A stretch of 64,000 bases of DNA. Origin: Kordia sp. TARA_039_SRF. Its GTDB lineage: Bacteria; Bacteroidota; Bacteroidia; Flavobacteriales; Flavobacteriaceae. Within the stretch, counting starts at the first letter, position 1. Each line of letters opens with the position of its first letter. The translations under genes and the position numbers were made by a program. Shown piece after piece: positions 52,801-61,908 of this stretch. The notes beneath the pieces are model-generated. The model saw nothing but the letters and a program-made list of their open reading frames with translations, searched no databases and was not told the origin of the DNA. The stretch is from NCBI GenBank assembly GCA_006383075.2, contig SMNH02000002.1, positions 507,127-571,126 on the forward strand, read 5' to 3'.

Positions 52801-54664
52801 CGATTGTTTTGCCGTTTCTGATTTTGTCATTCAGGTAAGTCCTGCTCCAATTTACAACGAGCCAACAGATGTTTTTGTGTGTGATGATATCAGCAATGAC
52901 GGCGAAAGTACCTTTGATTTGTCCGCTACACGCGATGAAATCGCTGCGGGAATTTCTCAAAATCTTACTATTAGCTTTCATACAACCTTAGCTGATGCAG
53001 AAAACAACACAAATCCTATTCCAGATACGTTTACAAACACCGTAAATCCACAAGCAATTTATGCGCGAATCTCCAACGATTCTGACTGTATTACGGTGGC
53101 AGATTTCGCTTTGAATGTTATTCAAGTTCCTGAAGCCAATCCTGCGCCAGATGTTACAGTTTGCGATGTAGACTATGACGGACAAGTAGTATTTGACTTG
53201 ACAGAAGCCGAATTTTCCATCTTAAACATTCGCCAAGATAATGTAGTCATTACCTATCATGAAACCCAAGATGATGCCGATAATGGCACGAATGCAATTG
53301 CGAATCCGACAAATTACACCAACAGTAACAATCCGCAACCAATCTTTGTGCGTCTGTTCAATACCATTTCAGGTTGTTATGTGATTGTTCCGTTTACGCT
53401 CAACGTAAATTTACCGCCGTTGATGAACAATGTTCCAACCGCAACTTTTTGTGATGCGGAAGTACCTGGAACTGTTGATCTCAATCAAATAGAAGAAATT
53501 ATCATTGACGATAGTACAGGAGTTACGATATCGTATTACAATTCTGCCGCAGAAGCCGATAGCGACACTAATGCGCTTCCAGATATTTATACGTACATGT
53601 CAAATCCGGAAACAATTTTTGTACGTGCCGAAGATGATGTTACAGGTTGTTATTTTGTGCAAAGTATTGACATTACAATAGTTCCTAATCCAGTTGCGAA
53701 TCCTGTGAGCGACATGGAAGCTTGTATTGATGATAATGCAAACACCACACAAACTTTTGACTTTTCTACGCAAACCGCCACTATTTTGGGTACACAAAAT
53801 CCAGGATTATTTACGGTAAGTTATCACATAAGTATTGAAGATGCACAAAACGATGTAAGTCCGTTACCGCCTTTATACAATGCGTTTAACGAGCAAAACA
53901 TTTATGTGCGTGTAGAAAATAACCAAACAGGATGCTATACTACAACCTCTTTTATGACGATTGTACATCCACTTCCTGTAATCAACTTACCAGAAGACAT
54001 TACCTTATGTTTGAATGACCTTCCGTTGACAGTTTCCGCAGGAAATACAATAGGAAATAGTTATTTATGGTCTACAGGAGAAATGACTTCATCCATTGAT
54101 ATTACAACCGTTGGCACGTATTCCGTAACGGTAACAAGTCCGTTTGGCTGTGCTGCAACCGATAGTTTTACGGTGAATGAATCTGAATTGGCAACTATTG
54201 TGGAAGTAGATGTCGTGAATTTTTCTGAAAACAATGTCATTACGGTAACCGCAAGTGGAAATGGTGATTATGTCTATTCTTTAGATGGTGGAACGCCGCA
54301 GACCTCCAATGTTTTTGAATATGTTGGTCCTGGATATCATGTCGTAACGGTTGCTGACATCAACGGTTGTGGGGAAGTTAGCGAAGAAGTTGTGGTGATT
54401 GATTACATCAAATTCGTCACACCAAACAACGACGGCTTTAATGACACGTGGCATATTATTGGTATTGAAACACTTCCAAACTCTGTAGTCTATATTTTTG
54501 ACCGTTATGGAAAATTGTTGAAAACGCTTCGTGCGAGCGATCCAGGTTGGGACGGAACGTACAGAGGTCGCAGAATGCCTTCGAGTGATTATTGGTTTTT
54601 AGCGGAAATCAAAGATGGGCCTGACTCTTTTGATGTAAAAGGTCATTTTACATTGAAGCGTTAA
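49835..54664 (+). CDS. T9SS type B surface protein with choice-of-anchor L and 11 two-Cys repeats
   Basis: 1609 residues. Signal peptide MKKVILTLFAICACQIVSAQ; residues 30-260 are a choice-of-anchor L domain (LVEQLVQGCVEISNVSSNIN, FANGLVLTTGQAS, NYLLASEEYAEDFPCRFSDS); an Ig-like SSD piece; 11 repeats from about 338 to 1378; and a type B sorting domain from about 1525 (IKFVTPNNDGFNDTWHIIGI, VYIFDRYGKLLKT). The sorting end matches that of the 2216-residue protein closely. The DxDxDG stretches in each repeat suggest calcium binding. Probably a cell-surface adhesin or carbohydrate-binding scaffold. Confidence 0.92.
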   Translation: MKKVILTLFAICACQIVSAQQVTTNESFTLQQLVEQLVQGCVEISNVSSNINGNIDGFNSYAAFSQSGSNFPFANGLVLTTGQASEAGNGLDPIPLNSGSTNWGTDPDMEAVLGVNNTLNATSIEFDFIAVTNQISFNYLLASEEYAEDFPCRFSDSFAFLIRPTGSSAPYTNIAVVPGTNIPVSTSVIHDEIVGFCPAENEEYFEGYNLGDTNYNGRTTVLTATATLIPNQQYHIKLVLADGTDQNADSAIFIEGNSFNATVDLGPDITTCANSYLLNADIGNPLATYQWFRNGVPIPGSINATHDAVLTGTYRVEITIPVGTETCVIEDTVQVTLNTPQTIALLTDYELCDNTGNDGMESFDLTIKEPEVLAEVPPGNYTISYYPTQNDADNETNAFASTITNSSSPQEVFVRVWDNDNGCLSFTSFNLVVNELPQINTPTPIDVCDDNSDGITQINLTIRNDEITGMNPIYGVTYHNSQSDADNNINPIVNNYTNSGTNNTIYVRVVNTETGCVSQTTLDVNVGVAPMLTLPDRNLVDACDPEHDGFATFDLTEIINNTTAGLTGVTITVHTSADDAATGANPIPDVTAFNNTNPEEQSLYIRVVDDATGCFAISPFTVHTNALLTATNIQDVNRCDDASNDGVLNFDFQNITTSIQNNLSFVQIEYFLSEDDRDNNVNAIDVTVPFTNTENPQEIFIRLTDVDTGCEDIASFNLVVNPFTPAPNIGTLTTCDANSDEIVIIDLQTFTPDIVGTNTGFDVIYFLSASDANLAVNAISDPIINTSNPQEIFFRFRNSTTGCFDIGSFMMEVLPAPDVNTPNTILICDDTDGIANIDLTQSLPEIITDLTNIDISYHSTLSGVFNDSDIITDPTAYNTGTTSAYVRVENATTGCFARVELPIIVNTVPVVTATDIYQLCETDTDETENFIMETRDDEILNGQTDMTVFYYPTAQDALDKTNEIDKTAPYANQTNPQTIHVRIENDTDPDCFAVSDFVIQVSPAPIYNEPTDVFVCDDISNDGESTFDLSATRDEIAAGISQNLTISFHTTLADAENNTNPIPDTFTNTVNPQAIYARISNDSDCITVADFALNVIQVPEANPAPDVTVCDVDYDGQVVFDLTEAEFSILNIRQDNVVITYHETQDDADNGTNAIANPTNYTNSNNPQPIFVRLFNTISGCYVIVPFTLNVNLPPLMNNVPTATFCDAEVPGTVDLNQIEEIIIDDSTGVTISYYNSAAEADSDTNALPDIYTYMSNPETIFVRAEDDVTGCYFVQSIDITIVPNPVANPVSDMEACIDDNANTTQTFDFSTQTATILGTQNPGLFTVSYHISIEDAQNDVSPLPPLYNAFNEQNIYVRVENNQTGCYTTTSFMTIVHPLPVINLPEDITLCLNDLPLTVSAGNTIGNSYLWSTGEMTSSIDITTVGTYSVTVTSPFGCAATDSFTVNESELATIVEVDVVNFSENNVITVTASGNGDYVYSLDGGTPQTSNVFEYVGPGYHVVTVADINGCGEVSEEVVVIDYIKFVTPNNDGFNDTWHIIGIETLPNSVVYIFDRYGKLLKTLRASDPGWDGTYRGRRMPSSDYWFLAEIKDGPDSFDVKGHFTLKR

Positions 54665-54767
54665 ATGCCGCTGTGATACATTCTGTTAAATCTATCTCAA
54701 AAACCTAAAATCAAGAAGTGGAGAAACTGACTTTTAGTATTTTAGAGCCATCCACTCTAAAACTAAA

Positions 54768-55289
54768 ATGATGAAACAGTTTATAATAGTACTTTTTATA
54801 AGTTTTTCAATAAGCAGCTTTGCGCAACAAACAACAATACCACATACAGAAGCCGTAAAAACAATCGACGGAACTTTAACCCGAATGCTACAATTACTTT
54901 CAATTGAAAAAGGAGAAAAGATAGATACAAAATCGCTTGAAAAATTATTTTTAGAAAACGCTACTTTCAGCGTACGTGCTACAGATGCCAACTATCCATA
55001 TCCATTTGAAACAGTAAGTTTGAAAGATTTTTTAGCATCACTAAAAGACAGCTATTACGAAAGTGGTTTTGAAGAAAAAGAAATTGGTAAAGTGGTAAAT
55101 GAATTTAACGGAATTGCCAATGTTTTTCAAAGTTTTGAAGGTTCTGATTCCGAAGGAAATACAGAAAAAGGCATGAACAGCTATCAATTAGTATATTTAA
55201 AAAATCGTTGGTGGATTGCCAACATGATTTGGACATTTGAAACGGATACCGTGAAAATTCCGAAAAAGTACTTGCAAAAAGGGAAGTAA
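54768..55289 (+). CDS. small exported protein, possibly NTF2-like
   Basis: 173 residues; a start one codon later (54771) is equally possible. Signal peptide KQFIIVLFISFSISSFAQ. The mature region (TLTRMLQLLSIEKGEKIDTK, LKDFLASLKDSYYESGF, YQLVYLKNRWWIANMIWTFE) resembles the NTF2/SnoaL-like fold in length and the final W-rich strand. No catalytic residues are identified. Periplasmic or secreted; function unknown. Confidence 0.65.
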   Translation: MMKQFIIVLFISFSISSFAQQTTIPHTEAVKTIDGTLTRMLQLLSIEKGEKIDTKSLEKLFLENATFSVRATDANYPYPFETVSLKDFLASLKDSYYESGFEEKEIGKVVNEFNGIANVFQSFEGSDSEGNTEKGMNSYQLVYLKNRWWIANMIWTFETDTVKIPKKYLQKGK

Positions 55290-55644
55290 TGATTGCAATT
55301 AGGATTGAATTAAAAAATGTCATAAAGATAGCTCAATGACAATATGCATCTATGCTATCTCATATGCAAAATACTAGTAGTAAAAGAGGGAAAATTAGAA
55401 ATGTAAAAAGAGAAGTGATTGAAATTTTTTTATATTACAGACTAGGGACATACCCTACTTTTTATACAGTTTACACTTACCTAAAATTTAATTTATTTTG
55501 TATTTTAGTCATAAGAAATTAGTACAATAGTCAAAAATTAATTTCATATTTAATTATTTGTCTTTTTTTAATACTTTTTAAATAGTAAAACCACAGGTCG
55601 CATAACGCTCAAGACCTTAATGGAGCAATAAAAACTTTACCATT
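55290..55644. other. intergenic region, no gene seen
   Basis: AT-rich. Near the end, AGGTC...GACCT (about 55596-55618) could form a small hairpin in the leader of the next gene. I see no promoter that fits well and no repeat shared with other spacers. Confidence 0.6.
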
Positions 55645-55956
55645 ATGAAAAAAGTATTTTTTGTGTTAGCATTTATGTTAACTGGAACTATTGTTTTTGC
55701 AAACAACGTAGAAAACAAAAATGAAAAGCTAGATCTTGAAAACACCATTGAGCTAGTAAGTTCTTCTGTAGACATGGAAATGACTGCTGTGACAACATCT
55801 TATGATTTATTTGGAACATGTACTGTTACAGTTACAGCTACCAATTCAGACGGAGAAGTAGTAGGGCGAGGCACTATTGTATTTGAAAATGTTGGTAGTG
55901 CTGAAGAATGTGATCAAATAGCACAAGATGTTGAAGATGCATTAAACAACATGTAA
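55645..55956 (+). CDS. small exported protein of unknown function
   Basis: 103 residues. Signal peptide MKKVFFVLAFMLTGTIVFA, then an Asn/Glu-rich linker and a beta-strand-like body (CTVTVTATNSDGEVVGRGTI) with two cysteines (GTCTV, AEECDQ) that could pair. It resembles the small proteins often encoded beside GLPGLI genes. It is followed by a perfect 15-bp hairpin and then the GLPGLI gene, so the three genes may form one operon. Confidence 0.7.
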   Translation: MKKVFFVLAFMLTGTIVFANNVENKNEKLDLENTIELVSSSVDMEMTAVTTSYDLFGTCTVTVTATNSDGEVVGRGTIVFENVGSAEECDQIAQDVEDALNNM

Positions 55957-55968
55957 ATGTAAAAAAAC

Positions 55969-56011
55969 AAGCTTCAACTCTTAAATATAAATATTGTAAG
56001 AGTTGAAGCTT
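55969..56011. repeat. 15-bp hairpin just upstream of the GLPGLI gene
   Basis: AAGCTTCAACTCTTA (55969-55983), 13-base loop, TAAGAGTTGAAGCTT (55997-56011). No T run follows on the plus strand; A runs flank it, so on the minus strand it would be a terminator. The ATG at 56027 is 15 bases away. Confidence 0.85.
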
Positions 56012-56026
56012 ACAAAAAATGAAACT

Positions 56027-56800
56027 ATGAAACAGATAGCATTGATTATAATTATTACTTTGTATACATTAAATATCTATGGACAGAATGAAGATAAATT
56101 TTTAGCCATTTACGATATTTATTATAATACTGAAGTTCCAGTGGTGAAAGAAGGTAAACTAGAAATACAAAAGAATCAAAAACAATCGTTATTTGTTATT
56201 TCCCCAAAAGATAAAAATAGAAAAAGGGCAAAACGTGAGGAGGACAATTCCATTACTCTAATGGATATGACAAAAAAATTACGTTTTGTACATTTTAATT
56301 CAGATAAAGATAGCTTATATACTACTTCAAGAATAAACAGAAAAGATTATATCATAAAAGAAAAAACACCGACAATTGATTGGAAACTTACGAATGAAAC
56401 AAAAAAAATAGCCAATTTCAATGTGCAAAAAGCAACTGCAAATTTTAGAGGTAGAAATTATATAGCTTGGTACAGTACAGATTATCCCATAAAATTTGGC
56501 CCATGGAAATTTCATGGTTTACCAGGTCTTATCGTTGAAATATTCGATGAAACCAATAGATATCATTGGATATTAACATCTTTGGGAAAAACAACCGATA
56601 ACTCTTTTGCAAAAGTTGACACATCAATTTATAAAGAAATAAGCATTAAAGAATACGTTGATTTACGTTACAACAAAAAATCCAACTATCTTGCTACTAA
56701 ACTGCCAAGAAATGCTAAAATGCTATCTTTTAGCAAACCAGTAAGAAATAGTATTGAAACCAAGTTTGAATGGGAAAAAGAAGAAGAAACAAAACAATAA
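56027..56800 (+). CDS. GLPGLI family protein
   Basis: 257 residues from the ATG at 56027; a TTG at 56003 adds eight residues before the signal peptide (QIALIIIITLYTLNIYGQ). The name motif appears as FHGLPGLIVEIFDETNR, preceded by IAWYSTDYPIKFGPWKF, as in all members. GLPGLI proteins are exported Bacteroidota proteins usually next to a TonB-dependent receptor-like outer-membrane barrel, as here; the gene overlaps that one by 31 bases. Function is unknown; they may help handle a periplasmic peptide or metal. Confidence 0.92.
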   Translation: MKQIALIIIITLYTLNIYGQNEDKFLAIYDIYYNTEVPVVKEGKLEIQKNQKQSLFVISPKDKNRKRAKREEDNSITLMDMTKKLRFVHFNSDKDSLYTTSRINRKDYIIKEKTPTIDWKLTNETKKIANFNVQKATANFRGRNYIAWYSTDYPIKFGPWKFHGLPGLIVEIFDETNRYHWILTSLGKTTDNSFAKVDTSIYKEISIKEYVDLRYNKKSNYLATKLPRNAKMLSFSKPVRNSIETKFEWEKEEETKQ

Positions 56801-59460
56801 GACTTGCATTCCTCTCATTAGTTGTTAGTTTTCTCATTCAGCATTTTTCTTTTGCACAAACTAAAATCTTTGGAACCGTTTTCAGCAACAAGCAAGAAGC
56901 CTTATACGCTGTAAATATTATCTTAAAAGACAGTTCCAATACGAAAACTATTGCTTACACGTTTTCTAACGATTCTGGTTATTATGAGATTTTAACAGAG
57001 AAAATAGGTACCTTTAATTTAACATTTTCTGCACTAGGCTTTGAAAATAAAACAATTTCAATTGAAATTGACACAACACAAAAAGAAGCTAATTATCCCG
57101 TAATTCTCTTAGAAAAACCTTTCGATTTAGATACTGTCATTATCGAAGGTGAAATTCCTATGTCTATTAAGAAGGATACCATTAATTTCAAAGCAAAGTA
57201 TTATGTTAGAGGTAATGAAGAAACTGTGGAACAGTTACTCAAAAATATTCCAGGACTTAACATCGACAATCAAGGAACTATTAAAATTGGAAATCAAGAA
57301 ATTGAAAAATTAATGATTGACGGTGATGACCTCTTTGATAAAGGATATAAAATTCTTTCCAAAAACATGCCTGCTTATCCTATTGATGAGGTTGAAATTA
57401 TTAAAAATTATTCAAATAATCCTTTATTAAAAGACATTGAAAACAGTGATAAAGTAGCATTAAACTTAAAACTTAATGAAAAATCAAAACGCATTTGGTT
57501 TGGAAACGTTGAAGCCAACTACGGAAATGACAACTTCTATCATCACAAACTTAATCTGATGAATTTTGGAAAAAAAAATAAATATTATTTCCTTACCAAC
57601 TTTAATAATATCGGCTACAATGCTACTGGCGATATTGAATATTTAGTAAGGCCTTTTAGAACCAATCAACCTGCTAGCATTGGTGACAATCAAAAAGTAA
57701 GAAATTTGATTGATCTTAGAGAAACATCGCTGCAATTTGAGGACGACAGGGTAAATTTTAACAATGCAGAATTAGTTTCCTTAAACGCCATATTTAATCC
57801 TACAAAAAAACTCAAAATAAAATTCATAAACTTTCTTAACTGGAATGAAACCAATTTTTTCAGAAATAGTATAGATGCCGTTGATGTGAATGGAAGTAAT
57901 TTTGTAAATACAGAAGATTATAAGCTAAGAAACATACAGCGAATTGCTTTTGGTAAAATTGACATGCAATACAATATTTCCTCAACTAAAATGTTAGAAA
58001 TGACCACCAAGTATAATACTGGTAGACAATACAATACCTCAAACTTACTTTTTAATGGCGATTCTACGCTGGAAAACCTTAAGAATAATAACACCCTTTT
58101 TGATCAAAAAATAAGTTATACTAATCGATTCAAAGACAAAAAAGTTTTACTCCTTACCGGAAGACTCATCTATGAAGAAACACCTCAAAACTATAACTTA
58201 AATCGCTTTTTTTATGAAGAGCTTTTTATAGATAACACAAGCACTTCTAACGTTCGTCAACAAATTGCTAATCAAATGTTATTTGCAGGAGCAGATGCAC
58301 ATTTACTTGACAGAAAAGATAATGGTAATCTCTTTGAACTTCAACTAAGTAATGAATTTCGAAAAGACAAACTACGTACTGGATTTACTTTGTATGATGG
58401 CGAAACAATACTTGCGCTTCCAGAAGATTACCAAAACAGAACTGAATATCAAGTAAACAATTTATCTTTAAAAGGAAAATATCAATGGAAATTTGAGAAC
58501 TTCTCCGTGACAGGAAATATTCGCCTACATCAGCTCATCAATCGACTCGAAAACAATAATATCACAACAACGCAAACTCCGTTTTTTATAAATCCAAGCG
58601 TTTCAATGCAGTGGAAAATAAATCCTAAAAATAAAATTGTTGCTACCTATTCTTACAACGTAAGAAATGCCACTATATTAGACGTGTATGACAACTTTGT
58701 TTTAACTGGTTTTCGTTCATTCAATAGAGGTCTAAATCAATTTAATCAACTTGATTCATCTAGTTTAGTTTTAAACTACCAGCTTGGAAATTGGAGCGAT
58801 CGCTTTTTTGTAAATACACTATTTTTCTATGGTAAAAATCATGATTTCTTTTCAACTAACACAACGCTTAACCCAAACTTTGTACAATCGGAAAAAATTT
58901 TAATTCAAGACAGAGAGTTTTTTAATATTGATACCAAATTTGATTATTTTTTTAAATTCATATCTTCCAACTTTAAAGTAAACCTTGCTTACTCTCAATC
59001 TGAATTTAAAAATAGTGTCAACAATAATAGTTTAAGAATAGTTACGTCCAAAAACTTCCAATACGGATTTGAATTACGATCTGGATTTAGTGGTTTTTTT
59101 AACTATCACTTAGGAACTAAATGGATTAAAAACACAATAGAAACTACGTTTACAAACTCATTCACGAATAATGTAAGTTTTTTAGATTTAATATTCATCA
59201 TAAATGATCGCTTAAATATACAACTAGACAGTGAGCGTTATTTTTTTGGAAATCTTGAAAACGAAAACACCTATTATTTTGCAGATTTCACTTCCAATTA
59301 CAAAATAATAAAAGATAAACTTACTGTTGGTATAACTGGAAAAAATCTCTTTAATACTACAAAATTTAGAAATTTATTCATCAGTGATATTGGAACTTCT
59401 GTAACCGAATTTAGATTATTAGAAAGATTTGTATTGCTAAAACTTGAGTACCGATTTTAA
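56770..59460 (+). CDS. outer-membrane beta-barrel protein with carboxypeptidase-like N-domain
   Basis: 896 residues. Signal peptide (RLAFLSLVVSFLIQHFSFAQ), then a CarboxypepD_reg-like domain (KIFGTVFSNKQEALYAVNII), a plug-like region (VEQLLKNIPGLNIDNQGTIK, IEKLMIDGDDLFDKGYKI) and a long barrel of alternating aromatic strands ending in VLLKLEYRF, the usual C-terminal Phe. It belongs to the TonB-dependent-receptor-like group paired with GLPGLI. No TonB box is evident. The start overlaps the end of the GLPGLI gene, implying coupled translation. The ligand is unknown. Confidence 0.9.
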   Translation: MGKRRRNKTIRLAFLSLVVSFLIQHFSFAQTKIFGTVFSNKQEALYAVNIILKDSSNTKTIAYTFSNDSGYYEILTEKIGTFNLTFSALGFENKTISIEIDTTQKEANYPVILLEKPFDLDTVIIEGEIPMSIKKDTINFKAKYYVRGNEETVEQLLKNIPGLNIDNQGTIKIGNQEIEKLMIDGDDLFDKGYKILSKNMPAYPIDEVEIIKNYSNNPLLKDIENSDKVALNLKLNEKSKRIWFGNVEANYGNDNFYHHKLNLMNFGKKNKYYFLTNFNNIGYNATGDIEYLVRPFRTNQPASIGDNQKVRNLIDLRETSLQFEDDRVNFNNAELVSLNAIFNPTKKLKIKFINFLNWNETNFFRNSIDAVDVNGSNFVNTEDYKLRNIQRIAFGKIDMQYNISSTKMLEMTTKYNTGRQYNTSNLLFNGDSTLENLKNNNTLFDQKISYTNRFKDKKVLLLTGRLIYEETPQNYNLNRFFYEELFIDNTSTSNVRQQIANQMLFAGADAHLLDRKDNGNLFELQLSNEFRKDKLRTGFTLYDGETILALPEDYQNRTEYQVNNLSLKGKYQWKFENFSVTGNIRLHQLINRLENNNITTTQTPFFINPSVSMQWKINPKNKIVATYSYNVRNATILDVYDNFVLTGFRSFNRGLNQFNQLDSSSLVLNYQLGNWSDRFFVNTLFFYGKNHDFFSTNTTLNPNFVQSEKILIQDREFFNIDTKFDYFFKFISSNFKVNLAYSQSEFKNSVNNNSLRIVTSKNFQYGFELRSGFSGFFNYHLGTKWIKNTIETTFTNSFTNNVSFLDLIFIINDRLNIQLDSERYFFGNLENENTYYFADFTSNYKIIKDKLTVGITGKNLFNTTKFRNLFISDIGTSVTEFRLLERFVLLKLEYRF

Positions 59461-59495
59461 TCTTTCAACTAAAAGTATTCCTCGCTCCTTTTCCG

Positions 59496-59503
59496 TATTT
59501 TTG
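59496..59503 (+). promoter_or_regulatory. putative -7 box of uvrB
   Basis: TATTTTTG fits TAnnTTTG; transcription starting just after it would give a leader of about 115 bases containing the hairpin at 59557-59595. Confidence 0.4.
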
Positions 59504-59556
59504 TAAGATATGCGTTAGCGATAGCAGCAAGTTACCGTGTAACGCGAATAGCGCGC

Positions 59557-59595
59557 CGTAAAAGTACACTGAGCTTGTCGAAGTGAACTTTTACG
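59557..59595. repeat. hairpin carrying the ACTGAGCTTGTCGAAGT motif in the uvrB leader
   Basis: CGTAAAAGT (59557-59565) and ACTTTTACG (59587-59595) flank CACT...AGTG, so the dispersed motif (TGAGCTTGTCGAA) is at the tip of a stem of at least 13 pairs. The other copies of the motif lack this stem. Confidence 0.75.
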
Positions 59596-59625
59596 GAACG
59601 CCCAAAAACAAAGCATACACAATCT

Positions 59626-61614
59626 ATGAAATTTAAAATTGTATCTGATTTTGCGCCTACGGGCGACCAACCACAAGCGATTGAGCAACTCGCGTCGGGA
59701 ATTGAAGCAAACGAACAATACCAAACACTGTTAGGCGTAACTGGTTCGGGAAAAACGTTTACCATTGCCAATGTGATTGAACGCGTGGAACGACCAACCT
59801 TGGTTTTAGCACATAATAAAACGTTGGCGGCACAATTGTACTCAGAATTCAAGCAATTTTTCCCGAACAATGCGGTAGAATATTTTGTGTCCTACTATGA
59901 TTATTACCAGCCAGAAGCCTACATTCCGACTTCGGGAACGTATATAGAAAAAGACTTATCCATCAACGAAGAAATTGAAAAATTGCGCTTGAGCACGACG
60001 TCTTCCCTACTTTCAGGTCGCCGCGATGTAATTGTGATTGCATCAGTTTCATGTTTGTATGGTATTGGAAATCCTGTGGAGTTTCAGAAAAATGTAATCA
60101 AATTGGAACGTGACCAAGTGATTTCACGAACAAAATTGTTGCATCGCTTAGTGCAAAGTCTCTATTCGCGAACGACTGCCGATTTTTTACACGGTTCATT
60201 TCGTGTAAAAGGTGATGTGGTTGATGTGTTTCCCGGTTATGCCGATTTTGCTTTTAGAATTCACTTTTTTGGAGATGAAATCGAAGAAATAGAATCGTTT
60301 GATCCTGGCACGAATACGGTACTTGAAAAATACAATACGCTGAATATTTACCCTGCAAATATGTTTGTGACATCGCCAGAAGTGTTGCAAAATGCCATTC
60401 ACCAAATTCAAGAAGATATGGTGAAGCAAGTGGACTATTTTAGGGAAATTGGCAAACATTTAGAAGCGAAACGTTTGGAAGAACGTACGAATTTTGACTT
60501 GGAAATGATTCGCGAATTGGGTTATTGTTCTGGAATTGAGAACTATTCAAGATATTTAGATGGTCGTGCGCCAGGAACACGTCCGTTCTGTTTGTTAGAT
60601 TATTTTCCAGATGATTATTTAATGGTTGTAGATGAAAGTCACGTGACCATTTCACAAGTGCATGCCATGTACGGCGGCGATAGAAGCCGAAAAGAAAATT
60701 TAGTAGAATACGGTTTCCGTTTGCCAGCAGCGATGGACAACCGACCATTAAAGTTTGAAGAATTTGAAGCCATTCAAAACCAAGTGATTTATGTCAGTGC
60801 GACGCCTGCCGATTACGAATTACACAAAACTGATGGCGTGTATGTAGAACAAGTCATTCGTCCGACAGGATTATTGGATCCCATTATTGAAGTGCGTCCG
60901 AGTTTAAATCAGATTGATGATTTGGTGGAAGAAATTCATGTAAGAGTTGAAAAAGATGAGCGTGTATTGGTTACAACTTTGACCAAACGTATGGCGGAAG
61001 AATTGACAAAATACCTATCGCGAATTCAAATTCGTTGTCGTTACATTCACAGTGATGTAGATACGTTGGAACGTGTACAAATTATGCAAGATTTACGAAA
61101 AGGATTGTTTGACGTGTTGATTGGTGTGAATTTACTACGTGAAGGATTGGATTTGCCAGAAGTATCACTTGTCGCGATTTTGGATGCAGACAAAGAGGGA
61201 TTTTTACGAAGCAATCGCTCGTTGACGCAAACCGTTGGTAGAGCCGCAAGAAACGTAAATGGAAAAGCGATTATGTATGCGGATAAAATTACGAATAGCA
61301 TGCAAAAAACCATTGACGAAACTGCGTACCGAAGAGAAAAACAAATTGCCTACAATGCGGAACATAATATTGTACCAAAAGGTTTAAACAAATCGTTGAA
61401 CAATGCGTTGAGCAAAGATGAAAGTCTCGCATGGGAAGATACCATTGAAACCAAAGCTGCCGCAGAGCCTGACTTGGAATATTTAACCAAAGAGCAAATA
61501 GAAAAGCTCATTCGCGAAAAGCGGAAATCTATGGAAGCGGCTGCCAAAGAATTGAACTTTATGGACGCTGCAAAATTCCGTGATGAAATTAAAGTGTTGC
61601 AGGAGAAATTGTAG
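59626..61614 (+). CDS. uvrB: UvrABC system protein B
   Basis: 662 residues. Damage-recognition helicase of nucleotide excision repair. Walker A is GVTGSGKT; the beta-hairpin that probes DNA is YFVSYYDYYQPEAYIPTSGT; VVDESHVTI is the Walker B-like DESH; NLLREGLDLPEVSLVAILDA and SLTQTVGRAARN are the helicase motifs; the C-terminal UVR domain (AAKELNFMDAAKFRDEIKV) contacts UvrC/UvrA. Length is standard (about 670). It appears monocistronic, with a hairpin-bearing leader. Confidence 0.98.
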   Translation: MKFKIVSDFAPTGDQPQAIEQLASGIEANEQYQTLLGVTGSGKTFTIANVIERVERPTLVLAHNKTLAAQLYSEFKQFFPNNAVEYFVSYYDYYQPEAYIPTSGTYIEKDLSINEEIEKLRLSTTSSLLSGRRDVIVIASVSCLYGIGNPVEFQKNVIKLERDQVISRTKLLHRLVQSLYSRTTADFLHGSFRVKGDVVDVFPGYADFAFRIHFFGDEIEEIESFDPGTNTVLEKYNTLNIYPANMFVTSPEVLQNAIHQIQEDMVKQVDYFREIGKHLEAKRLEERTNFDLEMIRELGYCSGIENYSRYLDGRAPGTRPFCLLDYFPDDYLMVVDESHVTISQVHAMYGGDRSRKENLVEYGFRLPAAMDNRPLKFEEFEAIQNQVIYVSATPADYELHKTDGVYVEQVIRPTGLLDPIIEVRPSLNQIDDLVEEIHVRVEKDERVLVTTLTKRMAEELTKYLSRIQIRCRYIHSDVDTLERVQIMQDLRKGLFDVLIGVNLLREGLDLPEVSLVAILDADKEGFLRSNRSLTQTVGRAARNVNGKAIMYADKITNSMQKTIDETAYRREKQIAYNAEHNIVPKGLNKSLNNALSKDESLAWEDTIETKAAAEPDLEYLTKEQIEKLIREKRKSMEAAAKELNFMDAAKFRDEIKVLQEKL

Positions 61615-61908
61615 AGATTTTAAAAATATTCCACACAATTACTCCATTTTTAACGTAAAACATTCATAAAAAAGTCATTACGACGGCTATTTATTTATAA
61701 AGTCACCAAAAAATTTATTTAATTCATAAAAATTTTTGAGGGAATCATTTTTCAAAAAACTCCCTAAACACGCGGGCTTTCACACAAAAGTTAATCCCTT
61801 CAATATTAAATAATTGTAACTATTTAAAAAAAGTCGCACAAATTAACACGTTGCTTAGAATTAGACACTATCTTTGTTTTATTAAAACAATTATTTAAAT
61901 TTATTACA
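61615..61908. other. intergenic region
   Basis: AT-rich spacer before the cold-shock gene; contains the -7 box listed next. No other feature seen. Confidence 0.6.
61869..61876 (+). promoter_or_regulatory. putative -7 box of the cold-shock gene
   Basis: TATCTTTG, 32 bases before the ATG; TTG at 61851-61853 is a candidate -33 element at a slightly short spacing of 15. Confidence 0.5.
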
